64,000 nt of DNA. It comes from IMCC2047 sp041395865. GTDB taxonomy: Bacteria; Pseudomonadota; Gammaproteobacteria; Pseudomonadales; IMCC2047. The notes below the pieces were generated by a model, which was given only the letters and a program-made list of their open reading frames with translations, was not told the DNA's origin and made no database searches. The stretch lies in assembly GCA_041395865.1 (NCBI GenBank), contig JAWKZQ010000001.1:391303-455302 (forward strand), given 5' to 3'. The translations under genes were made by a program, and so were the position numbers. Position 1 is the first letter of the stretch. Each line of letters begins with the position of its first letter. Of this stretch, positions 16,488 to 24,226 are shown piece after piece.

Positions 16488-19253
16488 ATGAGCAGGTTTT
16501 CTTTCCATGGGCTGAGTGTAAGACGTCGTTTATTTGTAATGACGGTCTTGCCCCTGTTCATTATTACTGCCCTGTTGACGACCTATATGGTTGTGACACG
16601 GCAGTCGGACCGGGAAGAAGTGCTTGCTGACCGCGGTAACAGTATGGTCCGTTACCTGGCGGGTGCTGCCGAGTTTGGCCTGTTTGCCGGTGACAATGCG
16701 GGACTTCGGCGATTAGCGGCAACTATGCTGCAACAGGAAGATGTCAGGGTCGTCAGTTTTTTTGATTCGCAGGGCAAATTATTGCTAAGCACCGGGGACC
16801 CCAAAATCTGGGGGCGGCTGTTCGAATCAGCACCTGAAGCGTTGCTGTTGGAAGAGGATTTCAACTGGATTTTCCAGTTGCCTGTTTACTATTCGACGCT
16901 GGAGGTTGACGAGTTCGAAGTGGCCGAGCAGTCCGTCAGTCAGGCACCGCTTTTAGGGTGGGTACAACTGGTTATGGATGAGCGCAGAATGCGTACCGAG
17001 CAACAGGCCATTCTTGTTACCAGCCTGCTGCTTGGCAGCGTGGGGTTCCTGGGGTTGTTCCTGCTGGCGGGTTATGTGGCGCGTGGTATCTCGCGCCCTA
17101 TCAGCACGTTGACGCATACCGTAAAACAGCTTGAGGCCGGTGAGTTATCCTCTCGTGCCCTGGTGGAGGCGGGGGGAGAGCTGGGAGAGCTGGCGCAGGG
17201 TATTAATAGTTTGGCTGAATCGGTGGAGATATCCAGCGAGGATCTTAATGCCCGCGTTGCCGATGCGACCAAACGGCTGACCGGCACGCTGGAAACGCTT
17301 GAACATCGTAATGAGCAGCTGGAAGAGGCGCGTCAGGAGCTCATCAAGGCCAGTGCCGCAAAGGGTGAGTTCCTGGCGCGGATGAGCCATGAGCTGCGCA
17401 CTCCGCTGACGGCTGTTTCTGGCTATGCAAAACTGTTACAGACCATGACTCATAACGAAAGCCAGGAAGAGTATTTAAAAAGTATTACCAGTGCCTCGGC
17501 TATCTTGCTGTCGACCATCGATGACATTCTCGACTTTACGCGGCTGGAGGCGGGGGTTGTTGCCCTGGAGGAAATTCCCTTCCACTTGGAAGAGGCGCTG
17601 GAGGATGTGTTGGCAATGCATGCGTTGACGGCGCACCAGAAACAGCTGGAGTTGGTTTTATTGGTCGCGCCTGACGTGCCTGCTTATGTGATTGGAGATC
17701 CGCTGCGACTGCGGCAGGTGGTTACCAACCTGATTAGTAACGCCGTGAAATTCACCGATAGTGGCCAAGTGGTTCTTTCGGCTAATTTGCTCCAGCTGGG
17801 AGCGGAGCGAGTTGTTCTCAAGTTTGACGTCAAGGATTCAGGGGTCGGAATCAGTGCCGAACACCAGGCTCAACTGTTTGATGCCTTTAGCCAGGCTGAT
17901 TCGACCATCAGGCGTCGTTTTGGTGGCACCGGCCTTGGTCTGGCAATTGCCAAGGAGCTCACCCGCTTGATGGAAGGGGATATCCGGATATCCAGCCGTC
18001 TGGGTGAAGGAACGCAGGTTGATTTCACGATACGTTGTGGTATTGCTCAATCGCCACCAGAGCAACAGACAAGAGCGGAAGCCGATGCAGGCATGCGGGC
18101 CAGCCGGCTGTTTATTTACGATAGAAACCCCTGGGTGAGACGATCTTTGCGCAGTGTGGCGATGATGGCATCTGACAGTATTTCCGTGTCGGCAGGCCAG
18201 CAACAACTGATATTGAACATCGAGGCGTCTGGCTCGGAAAAGGATGTGGTGTTGGCTGGATTGTCCGCTGAAGAGCTGGAGCCTGCCCGTCTCGAAGGGT
18301 TCCTGTCTAAGTTGCGTGAGAGCTTTAAAGGAACGGCCGTTTTGCTTGCCGGTATCGATATTGCTGAAGTTAATGAACTGGAGGACGAGTGCGCGCGATT
18401 TGGCCCGCTCTATGTGCGCAGTAAGCCCATACGCAAAGACAAGCTGTTAAATGTGCTGCAGTTGGCCCAGTCATTTAAAGAGGGGCGGCTGCAACGCTTG
18501 GAGGCGCCTTTTCAGCTGGATAAATTGCCTGGCTCTGACCGTTTGAATGGGGTCCGTGTGCTGGTTGCGGAGGATAACGAGTTTAACCGTAACTTGATTT
18601 GTGCCGTGGTCGAGGCGGAAGGCGGTGAGGCGATTCCTGCAGTGGACGGAGTCCAGGCTTTGAGAGAGCTTCATGCTCAGTCTATTGATCTGGTGTTGAT
18701 GGATCTGAATATGCCCCGTTTGGATGGGCGGCTGGCACTGCAGGAGTTGAGATTGAGTGACGGGGTGGTGGCCCGATTGCCGGTGATAGCCCTGACGGCA
18801 GAGGTTTTGGATGGCGATGATCAGGAGCTGTTGGGCATGGGCTTTAACAGGATTCTCTTTAAGCCGTTGGATGAGGAGTTCCTGATAAACACCATTGTTG
18901 AATTATTGGACCGGGCTGATAAGCCAAAAGAGAAGGGGCGCGGTTCTGGCCAGTCTTTTTTGAGTGCTCTGCCGAAGGGTGTCTTGGCTGAGGAGATTCA
19001 GCGGCAACTGAACCTGTTGCGAGCTGCCCAGCGTGATAATGACTTACAGCAGTTGCGTAATCAGGCGCATCAATTGCGCAGCGTGCTTTATGGGATGAGT
19101 GAGTCAGATACAGTGGTTGCCTGCGTGAGAGCGCTGGAACAGGCCTGTGACAGGTCGCAGGGCTCTGATGAGGTAAAGGAAACCTTTTGCAGGTTGGAAG
19201 AGAAGTTGAGCCAGTCCCTTGGCGTTGGGAAACCCGGACAGTCAAGGGACTGA
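16488..19253 (+). CDS. Hybrid sensor histidine kinase with pseudo-receiver, receiver and HPt-like domain
   Basis: This 921-residue BarA-like inner-membrane kinase has TM1 (about 15-35), a periplasmic sensor of about 140 residues, TM2 (about 176-200), HAMP, HisKA with His301 in SHELRTPL, and a catalytic ATPase domain (GTGLGLAIAKEL). Residues about 540-665 form a receiver-like region without an obvious acceptor Asp. A true receiver follows with Asp739 (LMDLNMPRLDG), and then a C-terminal HPt-like helix with His861 in AHQLRSVL, where most HPts have AHxLKG. The chain His301 to Asp739 to His861 to Asp54 of the upstream regulator would be a complete phosphorelay. It starts 20 bases after the receptor gene. 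The ribosome-binding site is poor. Confidence 0.92.
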   Translation: MSRFSFHGLSVRRRLFVMTVLPLFIITALLTTYMVVTRQSDREEVLADRGNSMVRYLAGAAEFGLFAGDNAGLRRLAATMLQQEDVRVVSFFDSQGKLLLSTGDPKIWGRLFESAPEALLLEEDFNWIFQLPVYYSTLEVDEFEVAEQSVSQAPLLGWVQLVMDERRMRTEQQAILVTSLLLGSVGFLGLFLLAGYVARGISRPISTLTHTVKQLEAGELSSRALVEAGGELGELAQGINSLAESVEISSEDLNARVADATKRLTGTLETLEHRNEQLEEARQELIKASAAKGEFLARMSHELRTPLTAVSGYAKLLQTMTHNESQEEYLKSITSASAILLSTIDDILDFTRLEAGVVALEEIPFHLEEALEDVLAMHALTAHQKQLELVLLVAPDVPAYVIGDPLRLRQVVTNLISNAVKFTDSGQVVLSANLLQLGAERVVLKFDVKDSGVGISAEHQAQLFDAFSQADSTIRRRFGGTGLGLAIAKELTRLMEGDIRISSRLGEGTQVDFTIRCGIAQSPPEQQTRAEADAGMRASRLFIYDRNPWVRRSLRSVAMMASDSISVSAGQQQLILNIEASGSEKDVVLAGLSAEELEPARLEGFLSKLRESFKGTAVLLAGIDIAEVNELEDECARFGPLYVRSKPIRKDKLLNVLQLAQSFKEGRLQRLEAPFQLDKLPGSDRLNGVRVLVAEDNEFNRNLICAVVEAEGGEAIPAVDGVQALRELHAQSIDLVLMDLNMPRLDGRLALQELRLSDGVVARLPVIALTAEVLDGDDQELLGMGFNRILFKPLDEEFLINTIVELLDRADKPKEKGRGSGQSFLSALPKGVLAEEIQRQLNLLRAAQRDNDLQQLRNQAHQLRSVLYGMSESDTVVACVRALEQACDRSQGSDEVKETFCRLEEKLSQSLGVGKPGQSRD

Positions 19254-19577
19254 GCTCAGGTAAGGGAAGTCCGCGTCCCTGCGAATGGGCATCCATGCCC
19301 GAAATCCCTTACTCATAAGTCTATAGCAGAAGAAGATTTGGTAAATAAGGCATTCGCACTAATGCTTTCGTATTAGGTGTTTTCAGTAGGCGGCTGTGCC
19401 GTGTTCAGTATGGGCGTCGTATTGCCGATTCAAAGCGAAGCCCGTGGATATATTGGGTGGGCAAACTTTGCTGGGGGAATGTTTTGTACCCATTGCATCG
19501 TCGGGTAACTTTTTGCAATACGCAGTGATGTAAAAAGGCCGCGTCTGGCAATGACTCTGGAGGGTGGTTGATTGGTA
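19254..19577. other. Non-coding stretch with structured 5' part
   Basis: No convincing gene was found in these 324 bases. Near the left end, GTAAGGGA (19260-19267) can pair with TCCCTTAC (19305-19312), enclosing a GGGCAT/ATGCCC hairpin (19287-19300). There is no T-tract, so a standard terminator is not supported; it could be a 3'-end structure of the kinase mRNA. The remainder up to the tRNA gene shows no repeats, promoter or coding signal I can support. Confidence 0.5.
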
Positions 19578-19654
19578 TGGCGCGCCCGACAGGATTCGAA
19601 CCTGTGACCAATGGCTTCGGAAGCCACTACTCTATCCAGCTGAGCTACGGGCGC
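19578..19654 (-). tRNA. tRNA-Arg (anticodon CCG)
   Basis: Read on the minus strand, a 7-base acceptor stem GCGCCCG pairs with CGGGCGC, followed by discriminator G and an encoded CCA (19578-19580). The D arm (AGCTCAGCTGGAT), the TTCGAAT T-loop, and an anticodon loop TTCCGAA closed by GTGGC/GCCAT are all present. The anticodon CCG reads the Arg codon CGG. No intron or integrase gene lies next to it. Confidence 0.97.
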
Positions 19655-19674
19655 ACTTGAGAGAAGAGGCTGAC

Positions 19675-19703
19675 ATGATACGCATAGCACGGTGGTTAGT
19701 CTA
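19675..19703 (-). promoter_or_regulatory. Sigma-70 promoter of tRNA-Arg
   Basis: On the minus strand TAGACT (19698-19703) and TATCAT (19675-19680) are spaced by exactly 17 bases, and the tRNA begins about 20 bases downstream of the -10 box. Spacing and position fit a tRNA promoter. Confidence 0.55.
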
Positions 19704-19809
19704 CGCTCTTGGAGGCTGATTTCGCGATGCAAGCGGGGTTGATAATTGATTTGTGTCGGCATTTTGGTTTTGATGCCGAAATTTTCCTGTTTTAAAAATG
19801 TATTGCCGG

Positions 19810-19815
19810 TATAAT
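19810..19815 (+). promoter_or_regulatory. Possible -10 box of the cytochrome c5 gene
   Basis: A perfect TATAAT lies 54 bases before the GTG start. The -35 region 17-18 bases upstream is poor (CTGTTT), so only the -10 element is called. Confidence 0.35.
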
Positions 19816-19869
19816 CGGCGATAAATTTTTTCTCGCATTTTTGTTACAACTAGAAATGAGGTAGTTGCA

Positions 19870-20319
19870 GTGACTTCCGGCAATAAAAAATCTTTATTCA
19901 AATCCCTGACCCTGGCTTTTTCACTCGTTGTTGGCTTGCTGGCGAACAGTGCTATTGCTGCCGAAAGCAGCATTGAGGATGAAATTCGTGAACGCATTAA
20001 GCCTGTTGGCGAAGTGTGTGTGGCCGGTGAAGACTGTGGCGACATTGCTGCGTCTGCGGCAGCGGCGCCTTCAGGCCCTCGTTCTGGTGAAGATATCTAC
20101 AGCTCAACCTGTTTCGGTTGTCATGGCACCGGCGCTGCAGGTGCACCCAAAGTGGGTGATGCCGCTGCTTGGTCTGCGCGTATTGGCAAAGGTGTCGATA
20201 CCCTGGTCAATCATGCGATCAATGGTTTTAATGCCATGCCGCCTCGTGGTACCTGTAGCGGCTGTTCCGATGAGGAAATTGCGGCTACTGTTAAATACAT
20301 GGTAAACAACAGTAAATAA
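19870..20319 (+). CDS. Cytochrome c5-like periplasmic monohaem cytochrome
   Basis: This 149-residue protein has a signal peptide cut near residue 30 (NSAIAA). One haem-c site, CFGCH (Cys81, Cys84, His85), is followed by a likely axial Met123 in NAMPPRG. A CSGC pair (Cys129/Cys132) after it is typical of the cytochrome c5 group, where it forms a disulfide. Two more cysteines (50 and 56) sit in the linker before the haem domain and may form a second disulfide. The start is GTG with GAGG 8 bases upstream. It is a single-gene unit and would act as an electron shuttle toward a terminal oxidase or other reductase. Confidence 0.9.
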   Translation: MTSGNKKSLFKSLTLAFSLVVGLLANSAIAAESSIEDEIRERIKPVGEVCVAGEDCGDIAASAAAAPSGPRSGEDIYSSTCFGCHGTGAAGAPKVGDAAAWSARIGKGVDTLVNHAINGFNAMPPRGTCSGCSDEEIAATVKYMVNNSK

Positions 20320-20333
20320 CTGTCTTTGAATTG

Positions 20334-20354
20334 CGCCCGGTCATGTGCCGGGCG
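20334..20354 (+). terminator. Hairpin after the cytochrome gene
   Basis: CGCCCGG (20334-20340) pairs with CCGGGCG (20348-20354) over a 7-base loop. The stem is strong but no T-run follows, so termination is uncertain. Confidence 0.35.
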
Positions 20355-20453
20355 TGATGTTGCGTGTTATGCTTTCAGTCGGCAGCCTGATATGCAAGCG
20401 AGTACACAGGCCATTTTGATAGACGTTGTAGGATAATCTACTGAGCAGGTCGA

Positions 20454-22202
20454 ATGGTTCTATTTGAAAACAGTCTGCAGGGTGAACGGGTTCGCATCCT
20501 TCTGGTGGACGACCAGCATACCGAAGAGCTGTTTCTTAATAACCTGTTGCACCAGATCGACGGGCTGGATTATGAGCTCACCTGGTGCCGGACTACCGCC
20601 AAGGCACTTCGCGCACTGGCAAACGAAGCGTCCTTCGACGTTATTATTACCGAATACTGGTTGACCGACCATGGCGATGCTGACTTCATTAGCGACGCCA
20701 AAACCCTGAGTCCCTCATCTCAAATTATTGTCGTTAGCTCTGAAATGGACAGTACACTGGGAACTTCCCTTGTAAAGTCCGGCGCGACAGACTACCTGGT
20801 GAAAGGCTCCCTGGATGCCTTTATGCTTGAGCGCTCATTGCGCTATGTGCTGAGCCTTAAGGACGCACACGCCAAGCTGGGTTACCGTGATCATTACGAT
20901 GCCTTGACCGGACTGGTCAACCGGACGCTTTTCCATGACCGCCTGTTGCATGCCATTCAGCGGGCAGAACGCTCGCGTCATAAAGTGGTTCTCTTGACCA
21001 TTAACCTCGATAAGTTCAAAAGCATCAATGCTTCCTATGGACGAGAAGCCGGAGATGCAGCAATTTGCACAGCTGCCGAGCGTTTGAAGGCCTGCGTAAG
21101 AAAAAGTGATACGCTGGCCCGGAATAATGGTGATGAATTTGCCATTATCCTCGAGGGTGTAAATGAAGAGTCGGATGTCTTGCGAATGGTGCAACAGATC
21201 ACGGCCGAGCTGGGCAAGCCCTTTGCCATACCCGGCGAGCAGATTCACTTGGGGTGCAGTATCGGGGTGGCATTTTATCCCAAGGCCGGCCTCAACCCGG
21301 AGGCGTTGCTAAGGGCAGCCAATTTGGCGATGGCTCACGCCAAAACGGATCAGGGCTGCAGTTATTGTTTTTATACCGAGGAACTGAGCACGAAAGCGTC
21401 CAATCAACTGATGATGGAGGCTGAATTTCGCCGCGCCCTGCGGCGTAACGAATTCCGGTTGATGTTCCAGCCCCGGGTGAATATCGCTACCGGCGAAATT
21501 GTTGGTATGGAGGGGCTGATTCGTTGGCAGCACCCCAGCCGGGGGCTCCTGTCGCCTGATGAATTTATTCCGCTGGCGGAAGAAACCGGCTTGGTCGTGA
21601 CGATGGGCTATTGGGTCATTCACCAGGCTTGTTTGGCGCTCAAGTGCCTGCAGGAGCAGGGACACTTTGTTCGTATCGCTGTAAACCTGTCTTTCCGCCA
21701 GTTCCAGGATAAGAAGTTGCGGGAAACTGTTGCGAGAATCATTAAAAAAACCCAGGTAGACGCCAGTTACCTGGAGTTTGAACTCACCGAAACAGCCGTT
21801 ATGTCCAATGAAGAGGAGACTCGGCGCTGTATGAACGAGCTCAGCAGGCTGGGGGTGCACTTTTCCCTGGATGACTTCGGTACGGGCTACTCGTCTTTTG
21901 CGCATATTCAGGGGTTGCCCATCACCTCCTTGAAAATTGATAAGAGTTTTGTGAAAAACTCAATCAACAAGGAAGGGGATGCGGTTATTGTGAAGGCAAT
22001 TATTAACCTTGCGCATAACCTGAACATGCATGTGATAGCTGAAGGCGTGGAAAGCTTTGAACAATTGGTGCTGTTGCGTGATTATGAGTGTGACCAAGTG
22101 CAGGGCCACTTTTACCATAAGGCACTTACCTTTGAAAATGTCTGCAACCGCCTGGCGCAACAGGTTGAACCGGGGCAGGCGCTGGCAGAAGCCATTCATT
22201 AA
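20454..22202 (+). CDS. Receiver-GGDEF-EAL protein (cyclic-di-GMP turnover)
   Basis: This 582-residue protein has an N-terminal receiver-like domain (about 15-130), a diguanylate-cyclase domain (about 150-310) and an EAL phosphodiesterase domain (about 325-575). In the receiver the usual acceptor Asp is Glu67 (IITEYWLTD), although the acidic LLVDDQ pocket and a late Lys (LVKGS) are kept. The GGDEF signature reads NGDEF (225-229), a change that often lowers cyclase activity. EAL-domain residues look intact: EGLIR (353-), VNLSFRQ, ELTET, DDFGTGYSSF, KIDKSFV and AEGVE. It is therefore more likely to degrade than make cyclic-di-GMP. Its stop overlaps the convergent comM stop by 4 bases. Confidence 0.92.
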   Translation: MVLFENSLQGERVRILLVDDQHTEELFLNNLLHQIDGLDYELTWCRTTAKALRALANEASFDVIITEYWLTDHGDADFISDAKTLSPSSQIIVVSSEMDSTLGTSLVKSGATDYLVKGSLDAFMLERSLRYVLSLKDAHAKLGYRDHYDALTGLVNRTLFHDRLLHAIQRAERSRHKVVLLTINLDKFKSINASYGREAGDAAICTAAERLKACVRKSDTLARNNGDEFAIILEGVNEESDVLRMVQQITAELGKPFAIPGEQIHLGCSIGVAFYPKAGLNPEALLRAANLAMAHAKTDQGCSYCFYTEELSTKASNQLMMEAEFRRALRRNEFRLMFQPRVNIATGEIVGMEGLIRWQHPSRGLLSPDEFIPLAEETGLVVTMGYWVIHQACLALKCLQEQGHFVRIAVNLSFRQFQDKKLRETVARIIKKTQVDASYLEFELTETAVMSNEEETRRCMNELSRLGVHFSLDDFGTGYSSFAHIQGLPITSLKIDKSFVKNSINKEGDAVIVKAIINLAHNLNMHVIAEGVESFEQLVLLRDYECDQVQGHFYHKALTFENVCNRLAQQVEPGQALAEAIH

Positions 22203-23704
22203 ATCTCGTTATTGTCGCGTAAACTCAGTGCTTCGAGCAGGTGTGGGGTGGTTATTTGCGCTTCTCCCGCCAGGTCGGCAATGGTTCTCGCCACCTTTAG
22301 TGTGCGGTGATAGGCCCGTGCGGACAAATTTAGTTTCTCGACCGCTTGTCCCATTAACGCCCGGTTCTCTTTGCTGAGTACGCAGTATTGTTCAACCTGC
22401 TGGGTGCTTAAATTGGCATTCAGCATTTTTTGACGGGCCAGTTGTATCGCCTGCGCCCTTTCCACCCTTGCCTTAATCATCCGGCTGCTTTCGCCGCATT
22501 GGCGAGGCGATTCGATCACCTCCTTGGTGTTGGCGGGAACTTTAATCTGGATATCAATACGATCCAGCAGTGGGCCAGAAATTTTTTGCCGGTAGCGCCT
22601 GACCTGCTCGCTGTTGCAGCGGCAGGCAATCCGACCGTGCCCAAGATAGCCGCAGGGACAGGGGTTCATGGCGGCGATAAGTTGGAAACGGGCGGGAAAG
22701 CTTACCTGCTGGTTGGCGCGAGAAATATTAATGTATCCTGCTTCGAGGGGTTCGCGTAGAACCTCCAGTACCCGTCGGTCATATTCCGGCAGTTCATCAA
22801 GGAACAGAACACCGTGGTGGGCCAGCGAAATCTCACCGGGTTTGGGATTGCTGCCCCCACCAACCAGGGCAACCGCCGAGGCAGTATGGTGCGGTGCCCG
22901 GTAGGGTGGTTGTCGCCAGGTTTCCAGTTGGAACGGCTGATTGGCAATGGAGCGGATGGCCGCAACCTCCATGGCCTGCTGTTCCTGCAGGTCGGGCAAT
23001 ATCGAGGGTAAACGTGATGCCAGCATGCTTTTACCGCTGCCTGGCGGGCCATAGAAAAGCAGGTTGTGATGACCCGCTGCAGCGATCTCCAGTGCACGTT
23101 TGGCCTGGTACTGCCCTTTGACTTCATTTAGGTCTCTTGTATTTGGCGGCTTTGGGGCGGTTGGCTGGTGGTTGCGATAAAAGGCCAGTTTTTGTTGCCC
23201 GCTCAAGTGTGCAGTGACTTCCAACAAGTGGTTGGCTGCGATAATGCTGGATTGCTGGGGCAAAGCTGCTTCGCTGGCGTTGGCCTGGGGGAGTACCAGG
23301 CTTCGTTGTTGCAGGCTGCATTGCAGGGATGCGGGAAGCGCGCCGGGGGTTGGGCGCAATTCTCCAGTTAACGCCAGTTCTCCCATAAACTCGTAGTTGG
23401 CTAAATCCTGTGTGGGAACCTGCCCGGAAGCGGCCAATAGACTCAGTGCGATGGCAAGATCGTAGCGCCCCCCTTCCTTTGGCAGATCGGCGGGAGCGAG
23501 ATTAATGGTGATGCGCCGGGCGGGAAATTCAAACTGGGAGTTTATAATGGCGCTACGCACCCGCTCACGACTTTCTTTGACTGCCGCCTCCGGCAGTCCG
23601 ACGATACTTAAACTCGGGAGACCGTTGGAAAGGTGCGCTTCAACAGTAACAAGCGGAGCGTCAATGCCCAGCTTGGCGCGGGCAAATACAATAGCAAGAC
23701 TCAT
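22199..23704 (-). CDS. comM: ComM/YifB-family Mg-chelatase-like AAA+ ATPase
   Basis: This 501-residue protein has an N-terminal Lon-protease-like fold domain (GLPSLSIVGLPEAAVKESRERV), an AAA+ core with Walker A GPPGSGKSML, and the C-terminal Mg-chelatase-type region with the zinc-like cysteines of NPCPCGYLGH and CRC. In Vibrio and relatives ComM is a hexameric helicase that drives branch migration during natural transformation. The start has a good AAGGAA site. It lies 80 bases after the microprotein gene, and the gap holds only a GCCTTT/AAAGGC hairpin (23737-23753) without a T-run, so it may be the last gene of that unit. Its presence with type IV pilus genes in the window fits competence but does not prove it. 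Confidence 0.94.
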   Translation of the reverse strand: MSLAIVFARAKLGIDAPLVTVEAHLSNGLPSLSIVGLPEAAVKESRERVRSAIINSQFEFPARRITINLAPADLPKEGGRYDLAIALSLLAASGQVPTQDLANYEFMGELALTGELRPTPGALPASLQCSLQQRSLVLPQANASEAALPQQSSIIAANHLLEVTAHLSGQQKLAFYRNHQPTAPKPPNTRDLNEVKGQYQAKRALEIAAAGHHNLLFYGPPGSGKSMLASRLPSILPDLQEQQAMEVAAIRSIANQPFQLETWRQPPYRAPHHTASAVALVGGGSNPKPGEISLAHHGVLFLDELPEYDRRVLEVLREPLEAGYINISRANQQVSFPARFQLIAAMNPCPCGYLGHGRIACRCNSEQVRRYRQKISGPLLDRIDIQIKVPANTKEVIESPRQCGESSRMIKARVERAQAIQLARQKMLNANLSTQQVEQYCVLSKENRALMGQAVEKLNLSARAYHRTLKVARTIADLAGEAQITTPHLLEALSLRDNNEI

Positions 23705-23784
23705 CGTTCCTTCCCTGGAGCATTTGAGTGAATTGGGCCTTTATCCTAAAGGCATTGCTATTTATTGTGCCAGTCTTTTTTGGG

Positions 23785-23901
23785 CTAATAGTTTTTAACG
23801 AAAATCCAGGCGCAAACTAAGCAAACGGCACTGATGCCGCCAATGACTAAAACCGATAGCAGGTCGGCGCCCGGGTAACCCCAGAATTCGTTCATGATCA
23901 T
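23785..23901 (-). CDS. 38-residue single-pass membrane microprotein
   Basis: A short frame, MIMNEFWGYPGADLL at its start, continues into a hydrophobic stretch (about residues 13-33) and ends with a basic WIFVKNY tail. The ribosome-binding site AGGAG lies 4 bases before the first ATG (23901) and 10 bases before the second (23895); the second start would give 36 residues with better spacing. The layout is a short N-terminal segment with charged residues, one membrane helix and a positive C-terminus, consistent with an N-out or hairpin-free small transporter subunit. It is the last of three same-strand genes after a DMT transporter and a winged-helix-like protein. I do not recognise the family; a role as a transporter accessory peptide is inference. 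Confidence 0.6.
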   Translation of the reverse strand: MIMNEFWGYPGADLLSVLVIGGISAVCLVCAWIFVKNY

Positions 23902-23923
23902 GGTACTCCTGAAAATCTATAGG

Positions 23924-24226
23924 TTAGGGTGTCGAGGCGAGTAATCCGGTTTCCTGAAGCCGGGTCCGGCCAAAGTCGGTTAGCCGGAAACGGAATAAGA
24001 CCTTGTCTATGCCGACCCTGGAACCGTCATCCAGTTTTTTGTCGGTGATCATGGTCAAACCTGCCGCGGATAATTCATCCAGGGCAACCCGGAAGGTGTT
24101 GACCCAGCGAGCCCCCTTCACGTTGTATTCGACGAGGGCTTTATCGATCAGCTCGTAGTCCCAGCATTCAGTTACCTTATTTAGCTCCACCAGCAGGAAG
24201 CCCTTTTGATGCAGTTTCATAGACAT
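23924..24226 (-). CDS. Small winged-helix-like protein of unknown function
   Basis: This 100-residue protein is not of a family I can name. It has the pattern of a compact winged helix: helix-rich residues 15-55 with WVNTFRVALDELSAAGLT as a likely recognition region, then a charged turn (KKLDDGSRVG) and a strand plus helix (FRFRLTDFGRTRLQETG). GAGGAG directly before the ATG is part of the last codons of the DMT transporter gene, and the two genes overlap by 10 bases, so translation is coupled. It may regulate the transporter or sense its substrate, but there is no direct evidence. Confidence 0.65.
   Translation of the reverse strand: MSMKLHQKGFLLVELNKVTECWDYELIDKALVEYNVKGARWVNTFRVALDELSAAGLTMITDKKLDDGSRVGIDKVLFRFRLTDFGRTRLQETGLLASTP

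Noticed and set aside
19578..19654. Genomic-island attachment site at the tRNA-Arg gene
   Set aside because: No integrase gene and no repeat of the tRNA 3' end was found within the window.
19430..19762. Possible coding frame across the tRNA-Arg region on the minus strand
   Set aside because: It runs through the tRNA gene and its promoter and shows no domain or ribosome-binding site.
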